From positions 1 through 46,779 of the forward strand of contig JAJEBT010000050.1 in assembly GCA_022822405.1 (NCBI GenBank): DNA of 46,779 nucleotides, written 5' to 3'. Made by a program: the position numbers and the translations under genes. The notes under the pieces are model-generated. The model saw only the letters and a program-made list of their open reading frames with translations. It was not told the DNA's origin and searched no databases. Source of the stretch: Alphaproteobacteria bacterium (lineage in GTDB: Bacteria > Pseudomonadota > Alphaproteobacteria > MPNO01 > UBA830). Positions 20,674-28,951 of this stretch are shown one piece after another; positions within the stretch are counted from its first letter, which is position 1, and each line of letters opens with the position of its first letter.

Positions 20674-20760
20674 GCGGTCGTGGCGGAATTGGTAGACGCG
20701 CAGCGTTGAGGTCGCTGTGGGAGAAATCCCGTGGAAGTTCGAGTCTTCTCGACCGCACCA
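20674..20760 (+). tRNA. tRNA-Leu (anticodon GAG)
   Basis: 87 nt including encoded CCA. Acceptor arms GCGGTCG and CGACCGC pair fully. The anticodon stem CAGCG/CGCTG encloses the 7-nt loop TTGAGGT with anticodon GAG. A long variable arm (TGGGAGAAATCCCG) marks a class II tRNA, and the T arm carries GTTCGAGTC. It reads CUC/CUU leucine codons. Confidence 0.97.
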
Positions 20761-20771
20761 TTTACAGGCCC

Positions 20772-20800
20772 GCCCGCCGTCGCGCGGGCTTGATTTCTTT
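20772..20800 (+). terminator. Rho-independent terminator after tRNA-Leu
   Basis: Perfect 6-bp stem GCCCGC (20772-20777) / GCGGGC (20784-20789) with a 6-nt loop, followed by a T-rich run (TTGATTTCTTT). It lies 11 nt after the tRNA and separates it from mgtE. Confidence 0.75.
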
Positions 20801-20866
20801 GGAACCAATTTACTCGACTAGGCACCTGTCCGTTTCCGTCTTCGCGGGCTGCGGAAGGGGGGCGTG

Positions 20867-22270
20867 ATGGCGGAATTTGCGACGGATCCGGAGACGGCGC
20901 CCGCTGTGCAGCCGGTCCAGGCCGAGGATCTCCTCGGGCTCGACGCCGAACTCGTGCGCAGCGCGGTGGCGGCGCTTGACGCCGGCGACGACGACGCCCT
21001 TCGCGAGATCCTGGCGCCGATGGGGCCGGCCGGGGTCGCCGACCTCATCGAGATCCTCCACGGCGCCCAGCGGACGCTGATGGTCGAGCACTTCGCCGGG
21101 TTCTTCGATCCGCTGGTCCTCGCCGAACTCGACGAGACGGTGCGCGAGGAGGTCGCCGCGCAACTCGGCACGGCGGTGATCGCGCGCGCGATCGCGGCAC
21201 TGGATTCCGACGATGCGCTGGCGCTGATCCTGACCCTCGGTGAGGACATGCAGCGCCGCGTCCTCCATGCGGTGCCCGAAGCGCTCAGGAACATGCTCGA
21301 GGAAGGCCTCGCCTTCCCCGAAGACAGCGCCGGCCGCCTCATGCAGCGCGAGCTCGTGGCCGTGCCCTCGTTCTGGACGGTCGGCGAGGTCATAGATTTT
21401 CTCAGGGAGAGCGACGACCTGCCCGACGACTTCTACGACATATTCGTCGTCGATCCGCGCCACCGGCTGATCGGGATGATCGCGCTCAGCAGGGTGCTGC
21501 GGACGCGGCGTCCGGTGGCGATACTCGACCTGATGGCGCCGGTGCTTGTCACCATACCGCTTGAGATGGACCAGGAGGAGGTCGCATACGTCTTCTCCAG
21601 GCAGGACCTGGTGTCGGCACCGGTCGTCGACGCGTCGAACCGCCTGATCGGGGTGATCACCGTCGACGATGTCGTCGATGTCATTCACGAGGAGGCCGCG
21701 GAGGACATCATGCGGCTTGGCGGCGTGCGCGAGGACGACCTCTATCACGCTGTCCTCAATACCGGCCGCTCGCGGTTCGGCTGGCTGTTCTTCAACCTGC
21801 TGACCGCGATCGCGGCGTCAATCGTGATCGGCTTCTTCGAGGGCACGATCGAGCAGATCGTCATCCTCGCCGTGCTGATGCCGATAGCCGCGTCGATGGG
21901 CGGCAATGCCGGGACCCAGACACTGACGGTTGCCGTCCGCGCCATCGCGATGAAGGAGCTGACCGTGGCCAATGCCGCGCGCATGCTGTCGAAGGAGGTC
22001 CTCGTCGGGCTCTTCAACGGTGTCCTGTTCGCGGTCATCGTCGGAGGCGTGGCGTGGCTGTGGTCTGGAAGCCCTGCGATCGGGGGAGTGATGGCGGCGG
22101 CCATGGTGATCACGATGATCGTCGCCGGCCTCGCCGGCCTCGCGATTCCGCTCGGCCTGTCGCAGACCCGTTTCGATCCGGCCGTCGCGTCGGGCGTGTT
22201 CCTGACGACGGTCACGGATGTGGTGGCGTTCCTCGCCTTTCTCGGCCTTGGCGCCTGGTTCCTGTTGTAG
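20867..22270 (+). CDS. mgtE: Magnesium transporter MgtE
   Basis: 467 residues. The cytosolic N domain (~20-130, armadillo-like; ALREILAPMGPAGVADLIEIL in part) is followed by two CBS domains (~130-255; e.g. SAPVVDASNRLIGVITVDDVV in part), then five hydrophobic helices (~285-467) with the GGNAGTQTLTVAVRAIA signature of the MgtE pore helix. It is a Mg2+-gated channel. ATG 20867 and GTG 20864 are both possible after GGAAGGGGGG; ATG is preferred. Confidence 0.95.
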   Translation: MAEFATDPETAPAVQPVQAEDLLGLDAELVRSAVAALDAGDDDALREILAPMGPAGVADLIEILHGAQRTLMVEHFAGFFDPLVLAELDETVREEVAAQLGTAVIARAIAALDSDDALALILTLGEDMQRRVLHAVPEALRNMLEEGLAFPEDSAGRLMQRELVAVPSFWTVGEVIDFLRESDDLPDDFYDIFVVDPRHRLIGMIALSRVLRTRRPVAILDLMAPVLVTIPLEMDQEEVAYVFSRQDLVSAPVVDASNRLIGVITVDDVVDVIHEEAAEDIMRLGGVREDDLYHAVLNTGRSRFGWLFFNLLTAIAASIVIGFFEGTIEQIVILAVLMPIAASMGGNAGTQTLTVAVRAIAMKELTVANAARMLSKEVLVGLFNGVLFAVIVGGVAWLWSGSPAIGGVMAAAMVITMIVAGLAGLAIPLGLSQTRFDPAVASGVFLTTVTDVVAFLAFLGLGAWFLL

Positions 22271-22290
22271 GCGCGACGGACCGGACGGCG

Positions 22291-22728
22291 ATGACGGTGC
22301 ATCTCGTCAAGCTTGCTGTCGGCATCCACAGCGTCTCGGGGCTTGCCGAGCGCCAGCGCCTCCGGCTCGAGGCGGCGCGCGCAGCGGAAGGCCCGGCGCG
22401 GCTCCGGCACGTGACCCGCGCAACGCCGCGCCGTGCCGCCGAGATCCTCGACGGCGGCTCCATCTACTGGGTGATCAGGCGCGCCATCCGCGCCCGCCAG
22501 GCGATCCTCGGAATCGAGCCCGCCGTCGGCGATGACGGGCGGACGCGTTGCGCCCTTATCCTCGATCCGGCGATCGCACGGGTCGAACCGCGGCCGAGCC
22601 GCCCTTTCCAGGGATGGAGATATCTCGAGGCCGCCGATGCGCCCCGCGATTCCGGTGCTGGCCATGACGGCGTCGAGGATCTTCCCGACGAGATGGCGGA
22701 CGAACTCCGCTCCCTGGGGCTTCTCTGA
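22291..22728 (+). CDS. DUF1489-family protein, function unknown
   Basis: 145 residues. The start HLVKLAVGIHSVSGLAERQ, then RHVTRATPRRAAEILDGGSIYWVI, QAILGIEPAV and the end ALILDPAIARVEPRPSRPFQGWRYL (all in part) match DUF1489, a family found mainly in alphaproteobacteria and without a known role. It is soluble, with no signal peptide. It follows mgtE by 20 nt, a common pairing not known to be functional. Confidence 0.85.
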   Translation: MTVHLVKLAVGIHSVSGLAERQRLRLEAARAAEGPARLRHVTRATPRRAAEILDGGSIYWVIRRAIRARQAILGIEPAVGDDGRTRCALILDPAIARVEPRPSRPFQGWRYLEAADAPRDSGAGHDGVEDLPDEMADELRSLGLL

Positions 22729-22770
22729 CGCGGGCGGCGGCGCGAAGCCGGCGCGGACACCGGGACCGGA

Positions 22771-23991
22771 TCAGGACCGGAGGAGTTTCTGCAGGCGGAC
22801 GTCGGGATCAGCGAGCGCCGCGGCGTCATAGGTCCGGTCGGCCATCATCAGGCGCCGGGTAAATCTCAGGTCGCGGGGATTGTTGACCGCCGCCGCGCCC
22901 TGAAGACGTCCGCCGGCGAGGTAGAACTCGATGAAGCTGCCCTCCTCGCGGCTGCCGCGGATGGCGGTCTCGTCCCAGCTCTCCGGCAGGCCCATGAGCT
23001 GGATGTTGGCGTCGTACTGGTCCGACCAGAACCATGGGATTTCCGCGTAGGGCGTGGCGTTGCCGAGCATAGCCTTTGCGGTGTTGATGGCCTGGTTCTG
23101 GGCGTTTTCCCAGGATTCGAGGCGGACGCGCCGCCCCAGAACCGGATTCGGGTGGTTGGTGACGTCGCCGGCCGCGTAGATGTCGGGATGCGACGTGCGG
23201 CCATGCTCGTCGGTGACGATGCCGTTGTCGATCTCGAGCCCGGCAGCCGCGGCGAGACCCGTGTTGGGCACCAGCCCGATACCGATGACGGCGACATCGC
23301 AGGGCACTTCGCTGCCGTCCCCGAGCACCGCGGTGCGCACGCGGCCGTCGCCCTCGAAGCGGACGATCGATTCTCCAAGGCGGATGTCGACGCCGTGGCG
23401 CTGGTGAAGCCCGAGAACCCACTCCGACATTTCGGGGGTCAGAGCCCGCGCGCAGACGCGGTCGGCGGCCTCGATGACGACGACGCCGGCGTTGCGTTTT
23501 CTTGCCGCCGCCGCGACCTCGAGCCCGATCCAGCCGGCGCCGACGATCAGCACGGCGGCGCCGTCGGCCAGGCGCGGGCGTATCGCCTCGGTGTCCGCGA
23601 TCGTGCGGAGCGTGAATATCCCGTCGAGGCCGGATCCGGGGATGTCGAGGGTGCGCGCCGAGCCTCCCGTCGCCAGCAGGAGCTTGGTCCATTCGAGAGT
23701 TTCGCCGCCTTCGAGGGTCAGCGCATGCCCTGCCGGGTCGATCGATGCGACGCGCTCCGAAAGACGCAGCTCGATCCCTGCGTCGGTCAGCGTCTCCGGC
23801 GGCCAGAGCAGGCAGGCCTCCTTCTCGGCGTCGCCGACGAGCACCTCCTTTGACAGCGGCGGGCGTTCATGGGGCGCGTACGGCTCCTCGCCGATGACGA
23901 CGACGCGCCCTTCAAATCCTTCGTCGCGAAGCGTTTTGGCCGCCCAGCCGCCGGCCTGTCCGGCGCCGACGATAGCGAAGGTGGAGTTCAC
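22771..23991 (-). CDS. FAD-dependent ferredoxin--NAD(P)H reductase (oxygenase reductase type)
   Basis: 406 residues. It carries the FAD Rossmann motif IVGAGQAGG at 7-15, the RPPLSK motif at 43-48 and the NAD(P) motif LIVGAGWIGLE at 148-158, then DVAVIGIGLVPNT and the FAD-binding GDVTN near 280. The C-terminal domain has WFWSDQYDANIQLMG. These are the marks of reductases such as BphA4/HcaD and rubredoxin/ferredoxin reductases. GTG at 23991 begins the homology, 23 nt after the Rieske ferredoxin stop. The two genes form an electron-transfer pair, but no oxygenase lies beside them. Confidence 0.9.
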   Translation of the reverse strand: MNSTFAIVGAGQAGGWAAKTLRDEGFEGRVVVIGEEPYAPHERPPLSKEVLVGDAEKEACLLWPPETLTDAGIELRLSERVASIDPAGHALTLEGGETLEWTKLLLATGGSARTLDIPGSGLDGIFTLRTIADTEAIRPRLADGAAVLIVGAGWIGLEVAAAARKRNAGVVVIEAADRVCARALTPEMSEWVLGLHQRHGVDIRLGESIVRFEGDGRVRTAVLGDGSEVPCDVAVIGIGLVPNTGLAAAAGLEIDNGIVTDEHGRTSHPDIYAAGDVTNHPNPVLGRRVRLESWENAQNQAINTAKAMLGNATPYAEIPWFWSDQYDANIQLMGLPESWDETAIRGSREEGSFIEFYLAGGRLQGAAAVNNPRDLRFTRRLMMADRTYDAAALADPDVRLQKLLRS

Positions 23992-24014
23992 GGCGCGGGC
24001 GCCGGCCGGTGTGG

Positions 24015-24338
24015 TCAGCCGCTGGCGACGGCGACGAGGATGTCTTCGCCGTCGACTGTGACCTCGTAGCTCTTCAGGTCTTCCGTTGCTGGCGGCGTTT
24101 CGGCCTTGCCGGTCCTGATATTGAACTGGGCGCCGTGCAGCGGGCATTCGATGCAGTCGCCCTCGATATAACCGTCGGCCATTGATGCATAGGCATGGGT
24201 GCATATGTCGTCGAGTGCGAAGAACTCGCCGCCGAGATTGATGATTGCAATTTCCTTGCCGTCAACGAGCACCTGCATGGCCTCGTCCTCGTCGAGATCG
24301 GACGTACTGGCGACTTTGTGTAGGGTCGTGTCACTCAT
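24015..24338 (-). CDS. Rieske [2Fe-2S] ferredoxin (non-haem oxygenase electron carrier)
   Basis: 107 residues. The Rieske ligands are Cys46/His48 (CTH) and Cys65/His68 (CPLH), with surrounding FALDDICTHA and CIECPLHGAQFNIRTG (in part), typical of small soluble BphA3/HcaC-type ferredoxins. It passes electrons from the reductase encoded downstream to an oxygenase. About 217 nt of non-coding sequence upstream probably holds the promoter for both genes. Confidence 0.93.
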   Translation of the reverse strand: MSDTTLHKVASTSDLDEDEAMQVLVDGKEIAIINLGGEFFALDDICTHAYASMADGYIEGDCIECPLHGAQFNIRTGKAETPPATEDLKSYEVTVDGEDILVAVASG

Positions 24339-24555
24339 GGGGGATCGGCTTCCTGTGCATGTTGGGATTGTCAGCCTGCCGTGCGATCAGGCGAGCGAAA
24401 GTCGGCGGATACTACTCAAGTCCCCTCAAGACCTCAACCTTTGGCGGTGCCTCAGAGCCCCGCGGCCAGGGCTTCGAGCGGTTCCATTTGCGGCCCATGG
24501 TCCCCGACGATGTCACCTGGTCCGGGGCGGGCGCGCGATCCTGGCCTGTGTACCG

Positions 24556-25479
24556 TCAGGATGTCCTCAGACTGGCGAGGGCGTGAAGATGCTCAAGGCC
24601 GAGACCGCAGCAGCCGCCCAGCGCCTGCACGCCCATGTCGCGCCAGACCTCGGCCTCCCTCACCAGATCGTCTGGCGAGATGACTTCCTCGAACTGCCAT
24701 TGCGGCATCGTGAAATGGCCGGCCTCGGGATAGGCCATCATGGGGCCCGGCCAGCTCTGCCTGAGAAGTTCGAGGGCCGGCGTGGTGACGTCGACGTCGC
24801 TGTGCATGACGCCGACGACCTCGGCGTTCCCGGCAAGGCCCGCGGCGATACTCTCGGAAAACGGAAACCTTTCTCCGGCAAAGCTGACAATCGCACCGTT
24901 CTCGCGCACGGCGCTCAAGCCGCACCAGTAAGGCAACCCGCTCTCGTCGACGACCTGTAACGCGAGGGCGATATGCTCGGGGCGCGAGACCGCTTCGAGG
25001 ATGATCATGTCGACGCCTGCATCGACGCCTGCGGCAACGAGTTCACGGAAATTGTCGAGCAGTTGACGGGATGGCGGCCGCCGCTTCGGATCGCCGTCGC
25101 CGGTTCCGGGTATCAACGGCATTTGATGGGAAAGCGAAAGCGCAATGGCGACATCGCGCCCGCCCGCGGCGCGGTCCCGCGCTCGCATGGCTGTCTCCAC
25201 CGCACGCCGCGTGAGGTCCGCGACCTTGTCCGGAACCCCGGCCTCGTCCAGCATGTGGCGCGCGTTCGAGTAGGTATTGGCAGTCACGATGTCGGCTCCG
25301 GCGCGGACATAGTCCTCATGAATCTCCAGGAGCAGTTCCGGATTGGTTTCCGTTGCGAGCGCGCACCAGGCGCCGCCGTCCATGGGCGCCCCGCGGCGCT
25401 GGAGTTCAGTTCCCGTGGGACCGTCCAGAAGGATGATCTCGCCCGAAGCGAGACGGTGCCGTATCGATTGCATCACCAT
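24556..25479 (-). CDS. Homocysteine S-methyltransferase-family protein with altered zinc site
   Basis: 307 residues. The (betaalpha)8 Hcy-binding fold is indicated by ILLDGPTGTELQRRG at the start, ETNPELL, ADIVTANTY, and GGCCGLGLEHL at 288-298 with the zinc-binding pair Cys290-Cys291. The usual third ligand cysteine of the GVNC motif is replaced: the site reads VVGVMHSD, so His226 falls where cysteine is expected. It may still bind zinc or may use another thiol substrate. Start M at 25479 gives family length; an in-frame ATG at 25536 lacks a ribosome site. Single gene, its promoter would lie in the gap upstream. Confidence 0.82.
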   Translation of the reverse strand: MVMQSIRHRLASGEIILLDGPTGTELQRRGAPMDGGAWCALATETNPELLLEIHEDYVRAGADIVTANTYSNARHMLDEAGVPDKVADLTRRAVETAMRARDRAAGGRDVAIALSLSHQMPLIPGTGDGDPKRRPPSRQLLDNFRELVAAGVDAGVDMIILEAVSRPEHIALALQVVDESGLPYWCGLSAVRENGAIVSFAGERFPFSESIAAGLAGNAEVVGVMHSDVDVTTPALELLRQSWPGPMMAYPEAGHFTMPQWQFEEVISPDDLVREAEVWRDMGVQALGGCCGLGLEHLHALASLRTS

Positions 25480-25536
25480 TGCGTCATATTCCAGGTCGGA
25501 TATCTGCACGCCCGGAGAAGTACCGGGCGCGGGCAT

Positions 25537-25911
25537 GCGGTCGACTCAAGACCATACCACGAGCCGCTGCCTTCCCCGTCTCATTCTGATTGGCTCGGGT
25601 CTCAAGTTTGGTCAAGTAAGTCAGACAATCGCCTGATGCGATGATCGTGCATCGGTCTCGATTTCGGTTGAGGGTCGGGACAATCGCAGTGCTTCTACGG
25701 GCGCGGCTGGACTGGTCCGGTCCGATCAGGCTGCCTTGGTTGGCAGGAGTAGCATAAGCATGGGTGTGTGTGCCGGACTCCGGATGTATAGGAAGTCGCG
25801 CCAGAACCATGCTGAGTTCTGTTGAGGTGGCTTGGGAACGGGTAATGGGCACGTCTCTCGTTGCTTGCGTGATGATTTTGAAACTCTTCGGTGAAAAGCA
25901 CCGAGATACGA
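25537..25911. other. 375-bp stretch without a recognisable gene
   Basis: Lies between the homocysteine methyltransferase start and the AbiEii stop. Frames in it have no family resemblance. Base composition is visibly less GC-rich than the housekeeping regions. A short inverted repeat ATCGC/GCGAT is present around 25628. It marks the left edge of the accessory region. Confidence 0.4.
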
Positions 25912-26832
25912 TCAGGCCAAGACTGCTGCGAGACGCTGGACGGCTGAAAGTGCGGTTGTGAATTCGGGGATTTCGTCCTGGCGGCCGTAGCACATGGCTG
26001 CGACGAACTCCCGGTAGTCCGACAAATGTTTCGGGTCGGTTTCGAGAATGTTCAGAACGGTCGACACGCGCTCGGTCGGTTGAAGTGCAGCGAGGTGAGG
26101 GACACCCTTCATTCTTGAGGTGTCTTCGGTGATGCGCGTCTCGAGCAATGCAGGAAAGTCCGGATGGTTGAGTGCGCAGCTTTCGAGAGCCGCCAAGTCG
26201 TGAAGGTGACGTACTACAGTGGGGTCGTCGTCCGCCCCATGATGCTGCGACAGAATCCGCCAGGTCAGGGCGCTGAGTTTGTCGGCAGCGGTTTCCGCCG
26301 GCACGACGCAATGGATTTCGGGGATTTCCGGAGGATGGTCCTGCACCTGCGCCACCAGTGAACGCAAAGGCCTTTGCTCCGGACGGAGGGCCGGAGGCTT
26401 CAAGGTCATTTCCAGCCTGATGCTTTTGCGCAGTGGTTGGGAGGGCGTGTACATCGGAGAATATGTTATGTCGTAGCGAAGGAATTGCCCTTTGTCGCCG
26501 ACGAATATGTCGTCTTCCGATAGTGTCCAGTCTCCACCGGCCCGAATCGCATCCGTGACCGCAGCGCGATAGCTGCGGCGAGTATCGCGATCGATACTGG
26601 AGCTCGGCAGCAGGAGCTTGAAGTCGAGGTCTTCGGAGAAGCGCTGTATAAGACCGTAACCCTTCGACAGGCTCGTGCCACCCGAGAAGACGAGCGCTGG
26701 TTCAGCGGAACCCCGCGCGGTGATGCCGGCAATAATTTGGGTGGCGTGCCAATCCTTCTCGACGAAGGACGGGTCGACGGCGAGTTCGGTGGCGACCGCC
26801 TCAAGAAGCTCTTGACCGGGAGAGGCGCTCAA
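25912..26832 (-). CDS. AbiEii/DUF1814-family nucleotidyltransferase (type IV toxin candidate)
   Basis: 306 residues. The nucleotidyltransferase core is clear: FSGGTSLSKGYGLIQRFSEDLDFKL around residues 49-73 (in part), with the GGTSLSK motif at 51-57 and the DxD motif SEDLDF at 66-71. A further conserved lysine segment (ETAADKLSALTWRIL) lies near 185-195. In characterised relatives (AbiEii, MenT) such enzymes act on RNA, e.g. tRNA 3' ends, and stop growth; the target here is unknown. It starts with TTG and overlaps the upstream partner by 32 nt, implying translational coupling and low expression. Confidence 0.88.
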   Translation of the reverse strand: MSASPGQELLEAVATELAVDPSFVEKDWHATQIIAGITARGSAEPALVFSGGTSLSKGYGLIQRFSEDLDFKLLLPSSSIDRDTRRSYRAAVTDAIRAGGDWTLSEDDIFVGDKGQFLRYDITYSPMYTPSQPLRKSIRLEMTLKPPALRPEQRPLRSLVAQVQDHPPEIPEIHCVVPAETAADKLSALTWRILSQHHGADDDPTVVRHLHDLAALESCALNHPDFPALLETRITEDTSRMKGVPHLAALQPTERVSTVLNILETDPKHLSDYREFVAAMCYGRQDEIPEFTTALSAVQRLAAVLA

Positions 26833-27235
26833 AGGAGACGTATTTTCCGTCGTAGCCGATCTTGCGGGAGATACGGCTCCGAACCGCGATCATGCGTCCG
26901 GTGGGGACTTGGGTGCTGGTGCCTGCACTATTGGCCTGGGCAAATGTGGATGGCATGGCTTGCACGTCGAGCCGCTCCAGAGCTTCAAGCGTAAGCGAGG
27001 GGAGGGGCTTGGCGACGACAGTCCTTCCCGATACGGGCGAAATGACGGTGCGGGCGTACAGGCCATAACCGATCTTGACGAGGTGGCCCTTGGCGGTGAG
27101 GCGTTTCAGCGCGCGACCGACCTGGTCGTAGCCGCCAAGATCCTCGAAGTCACGGCGCAGGAAGACGTTGGCCCTCTTGCGCGCAATGCGCCGGGCGATC
27201 CGCTTTTCCAAAGGTTGGGGCCGTGATGATGCCAT
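26801..27235 (-). CDS. DUF6088/AbiEi-like antitoxin with winged-helix domain
   Basis: 144 residues. The N-terminal ~65 residues form a winged helix (RIARKRANVFLRRDFEDLG, then QVGRALKRLTAKGHLVKIGYGLYARTV, in part), the DNA-binding region shared by AbiEi-type antitoxins. The rest (SGRTVVAKPLPSLTLEALERL...) fits DUF6088. A GTG-initiated version from 27262 is possible, but the ATG at 27235 is closer to family starts. Directly upstream is an inverted repeat (27258-27286) that could be its operator. It is the first gene of the pair with the AbiEii-type gene. Confidence 0.82.
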   Translation of the reverse strand: MASSRPQPLEKRIARRIARKRANVFLRRDFEDLGGYDQVGRALKRLTAKGHLVKIGYGLYARTVISPVSGRTVVAKPLPSLTLEALERLDVQAMPSTFAQANSAGTSTQVPTGRMIAVRSRISRKIGYDGKYVSFERLSRSRAS

Positions 27236-27257
27236 GTTTATCAACTTGCAAAAATAC

Positions 27258-27286
27258 GACACTCAATAGTATGTAGATATAGTGTC
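27258..27286 (-). promoter_or_regulatory. Candidate operator: GACACT/AGTGTC inverted repeat
   Basis: GACACT at 27258-27263 and AGTGTC at 27281-27286 are separated by 17 nt of AT-rich DNA, 22-51 nt upstream of the DUF6088-like start. AbiEi-type proteins autorepress by binding inverted repeats in their promoters, so this is a reasonable binding site. No clean -35/-10 pair is visible. Confidence 0.4.
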
Positions 27287-27298
27287 AGCGAGCTGCCG

Positions 27299-27850
27299 TC
27301 AAGGCCTCAGGAGAAGGTTGACAGGAGCGCTGTCGATGGTCTGGAGCAGTGCAACTCGGTTGAGGTCTTCCATGTCCCGGCGGAGTTGTACGGCCGGATG
27401 CGTGGAGTCCGCCACCACATCGGACCACCGGACAAGCTGTCCCTTCGCGAGCGGGTTGACCAGACGAATCTGATGGGCCAGGCCCATGGGCAAGGCGGCT
27501 TCCACCAGTGAGCGCGCGGCCGGCATCAGCTGGCCCGAAACCGTGTAGCCGCCCTCGCCGTCGAGCATCTCGCCCGCCTGCAGGTCGCGCTTGGCGACGG
27601 CTACGATGTCGGCCCGCCAGCCTGTCGCCACGCCGGTAGGTTCGCGGCGGAGCGCCACGCTGGCGACGCTGACGCCGAGCTCCAGCCCGATCAGATGCCA
27701 GCGCTTGTACATGGCGGCATGACGGCCGCTGTCGTTGGTCTGCAGGCCGTATTCCTCGAAGCACCGGGCGATGTAGTCGGTGTCCGCCTCGAACGCAACG
27801 AAGACGCCGAACCGGATGTCGTAATCGAGAGAACGGCCGTCGCATCGCAG
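27299..27850 (-). pseudogene. 3' fragment of a SAF/oxidoreductase gene (duplicate copy)
   Basis: Encodes the equivalent of residues ~282-451 of the intact gene at 29942-31303, including LDYDIRFGVFVAFEAD, the RWHLIGLELGVSVASVAL segment and the SAF part RDLQAGEMLDGEGGYTVSG. The Rossmann N-terminal two thirds are missing and the last residues differ (QTIDSAPVNLLLRP instead of QTIG). There is no ribosome site or plausible start. It is a truncated copy, about 95% identical at DNA level to the intact gene. Confidence 0.9.
27335..27850. repeat. Direct repeat, left copy (516 bp)
   Basis: Aligns without gaps to 29948-30463 at a constant offset of 2613, with about 24 mismatches counted by hand (~95% identity). 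Similarity stops abruptly at both ends. Together the copies bracket the nucleotidyltransferase cassette 27956-29703. Many differences are at third codon positions, so the copies have either diverged under some constraint or been acquired from a related strain. Confidence 0.92.
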
Positions 27851-27897
27851 TTCAGCAAGGCATTGCACCGTGAACGTATAGATCGATAACGGAAATT

Positions 27898-27928
27898 TTG
27901 CATAGTAACATTGATAGTGTTAGTATGC
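27898..27928 (+). promoter_or_regulatory. Promoter embedded in an 11-bp inverted repeat (operator)
   Basis: Arms GCATAGTAACA (27900-27910) and TGTTAGTATGC (27918-27928) are inverted repeats with one mismatch and a 7-nt spacer. Exactly overlapping is a sigma-70-like pair: TTGCAT (27898-27903), 17 nt, TAGTAT (27921-27926). A repressor on the repeat would cover the promoter. It lies 27 nt before the ATG of the winged-helix gene, which is the likely repressor. Confidence 0.65.
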
Positions 27929-27955
27929 ATCATCACGTTAGCAAGAAGCCACGAA

Positions 27956-28951
27956 ATGAGACAAAGTGAGACAATGCCTGTCGCCGTCGCGCTCCAGCGA
28001 TATCTCGAAAGTACCCTTCACGAATCCGCGAGGATCGTCGTACTCGAACGCGTACCGAGCCTCCCCTCGTTTCTTTCCCGGATGTACAGCCTTCTTGAGG
28101 GCCACGTAGCTGGAAGGCGATGCATCTTCCTCGCGACCACACACAACACGGCTACACCGTCCGAGATCGCAAAACATGTCGCCCTAGTCCGCTCCGCTAC
28201 TGGCACGATCGTCGGCTTCGTCGCTCCGTGGCTGAGTGCGCACAACCGCTCACGCCTCGTCGGACAAGGGGTTCCGTTCGTCGTGCCCGGCAAACAGCTC
28301 TACATCCCTGATCTCGCGATGGATCTGCGCGAACGTTTCCGCACGCCAAAGCCGCGCCGCGCAGCCGGTCTGTCGCCGGCGGCTCAAGCGGTCTTGTTCC
28401 ATCGCCTCCTGCGGCTCGACGAGACCGCGACAACCCCATCCCTCGTAGCGCCGCAGTTGCACTACTCGGCGATGTCGATCGGCCGTGCGTTCGACGATCT
28501 GGTCAGTGCCGGGCTTGCCCATACCGAAAGACATGGCAGGGAGCGTCGTATCCGGTTCAAGGCCGAAGGGAGGCAACTGTTCGATGCCTCGCACGACCTG
28601 TTGCGCAGCCCGGTGCGCGCCGAGAAGTTCATCCGGGACGTTCATGCTGCTCCACCGTTGAAACATGCCGGCGAGAGCGCGCTCGCTGAGTTGACCGACT
28701 TGTCCCCGCCGCCGCTACCGGTTTTCGTGGTCGCGGCCACCGATTGGAAGACCATCGCCCAAGCTTGCGGGTTCGTTGAAACTGACCGGGACCAAGCTTT
28801 GCATATCGTCGAAACCTGGTCATATGACCCCGCTGCCTTGACTGTGGCACCTACCGTGGATCCGCTGTCGCTCTATGCGCAATTCCGCAATCACCGCGAT
28901 GAGCGCATTTCCATGGCTGCGGAACGACTGTTGGACGGAATGCCATGGTAA
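27956..28951 (+). CDS. Winged-helix (MarR-like) partner of a nucleotidyltransferase; candidate antitoxin/regulator
   Basis: 331 residues. Residues ~55-130 resemble a nuclease-fold-like region with RSRLVGQGVPFVVPGKQLYIPDL (in part). Residues ~138-210 form a winged helix (LSPAAQAVLFHRLL, TPSLVAPQLHYSAMSIGRAFDDLVSAGL in part, wing ERHGRERRIRF). The C-terminus ends with LYAQFRNHRDERISMAAERLLDGMPW. The layout resembles proteins annotated as MarR-family regulators next to AbiEii-type genes; no member function is recalled. Start ATG 27956 is preferred, ATG 27974 is possible. The stop overlaps the next gene by 7 nt. Confidence 0.75.
   Translation: MRQSETMPVAVALQRYLESTLHESARIVVLERVPSLPSFLSRMYSLLEGHVAGRRCIFLATTHNTATPSEIAKHVALVRSATGTIVGFVAPWLSAHNRSRLVGQGVPFVVPGKQLYIPDLAMDLRERFRTPKPRRAAGLSPAAQAVLFHRLLRLDETATTPSLVAPQLHYSAMSIGRAFDDLVSAGLAHTERHGRERRIRFKAEGRQLFDASHDLLRSPVRAEKFIRDVHAAPPLKHAGESALAELTDLSPPPLPVFVVAATDWKTIAQACGFVETDRDQALHIVETWSYDPAALTVAPTVDPLSLYAQFRNHRDERISMAAERLLDGMPW

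Noticed and set aside
25484..26311. 275-codon - strand frame overlapping the AbiEii gene
   Set aside because: Wrong frame relative to a clear nucleotidyltransferase; no recognisable motif.
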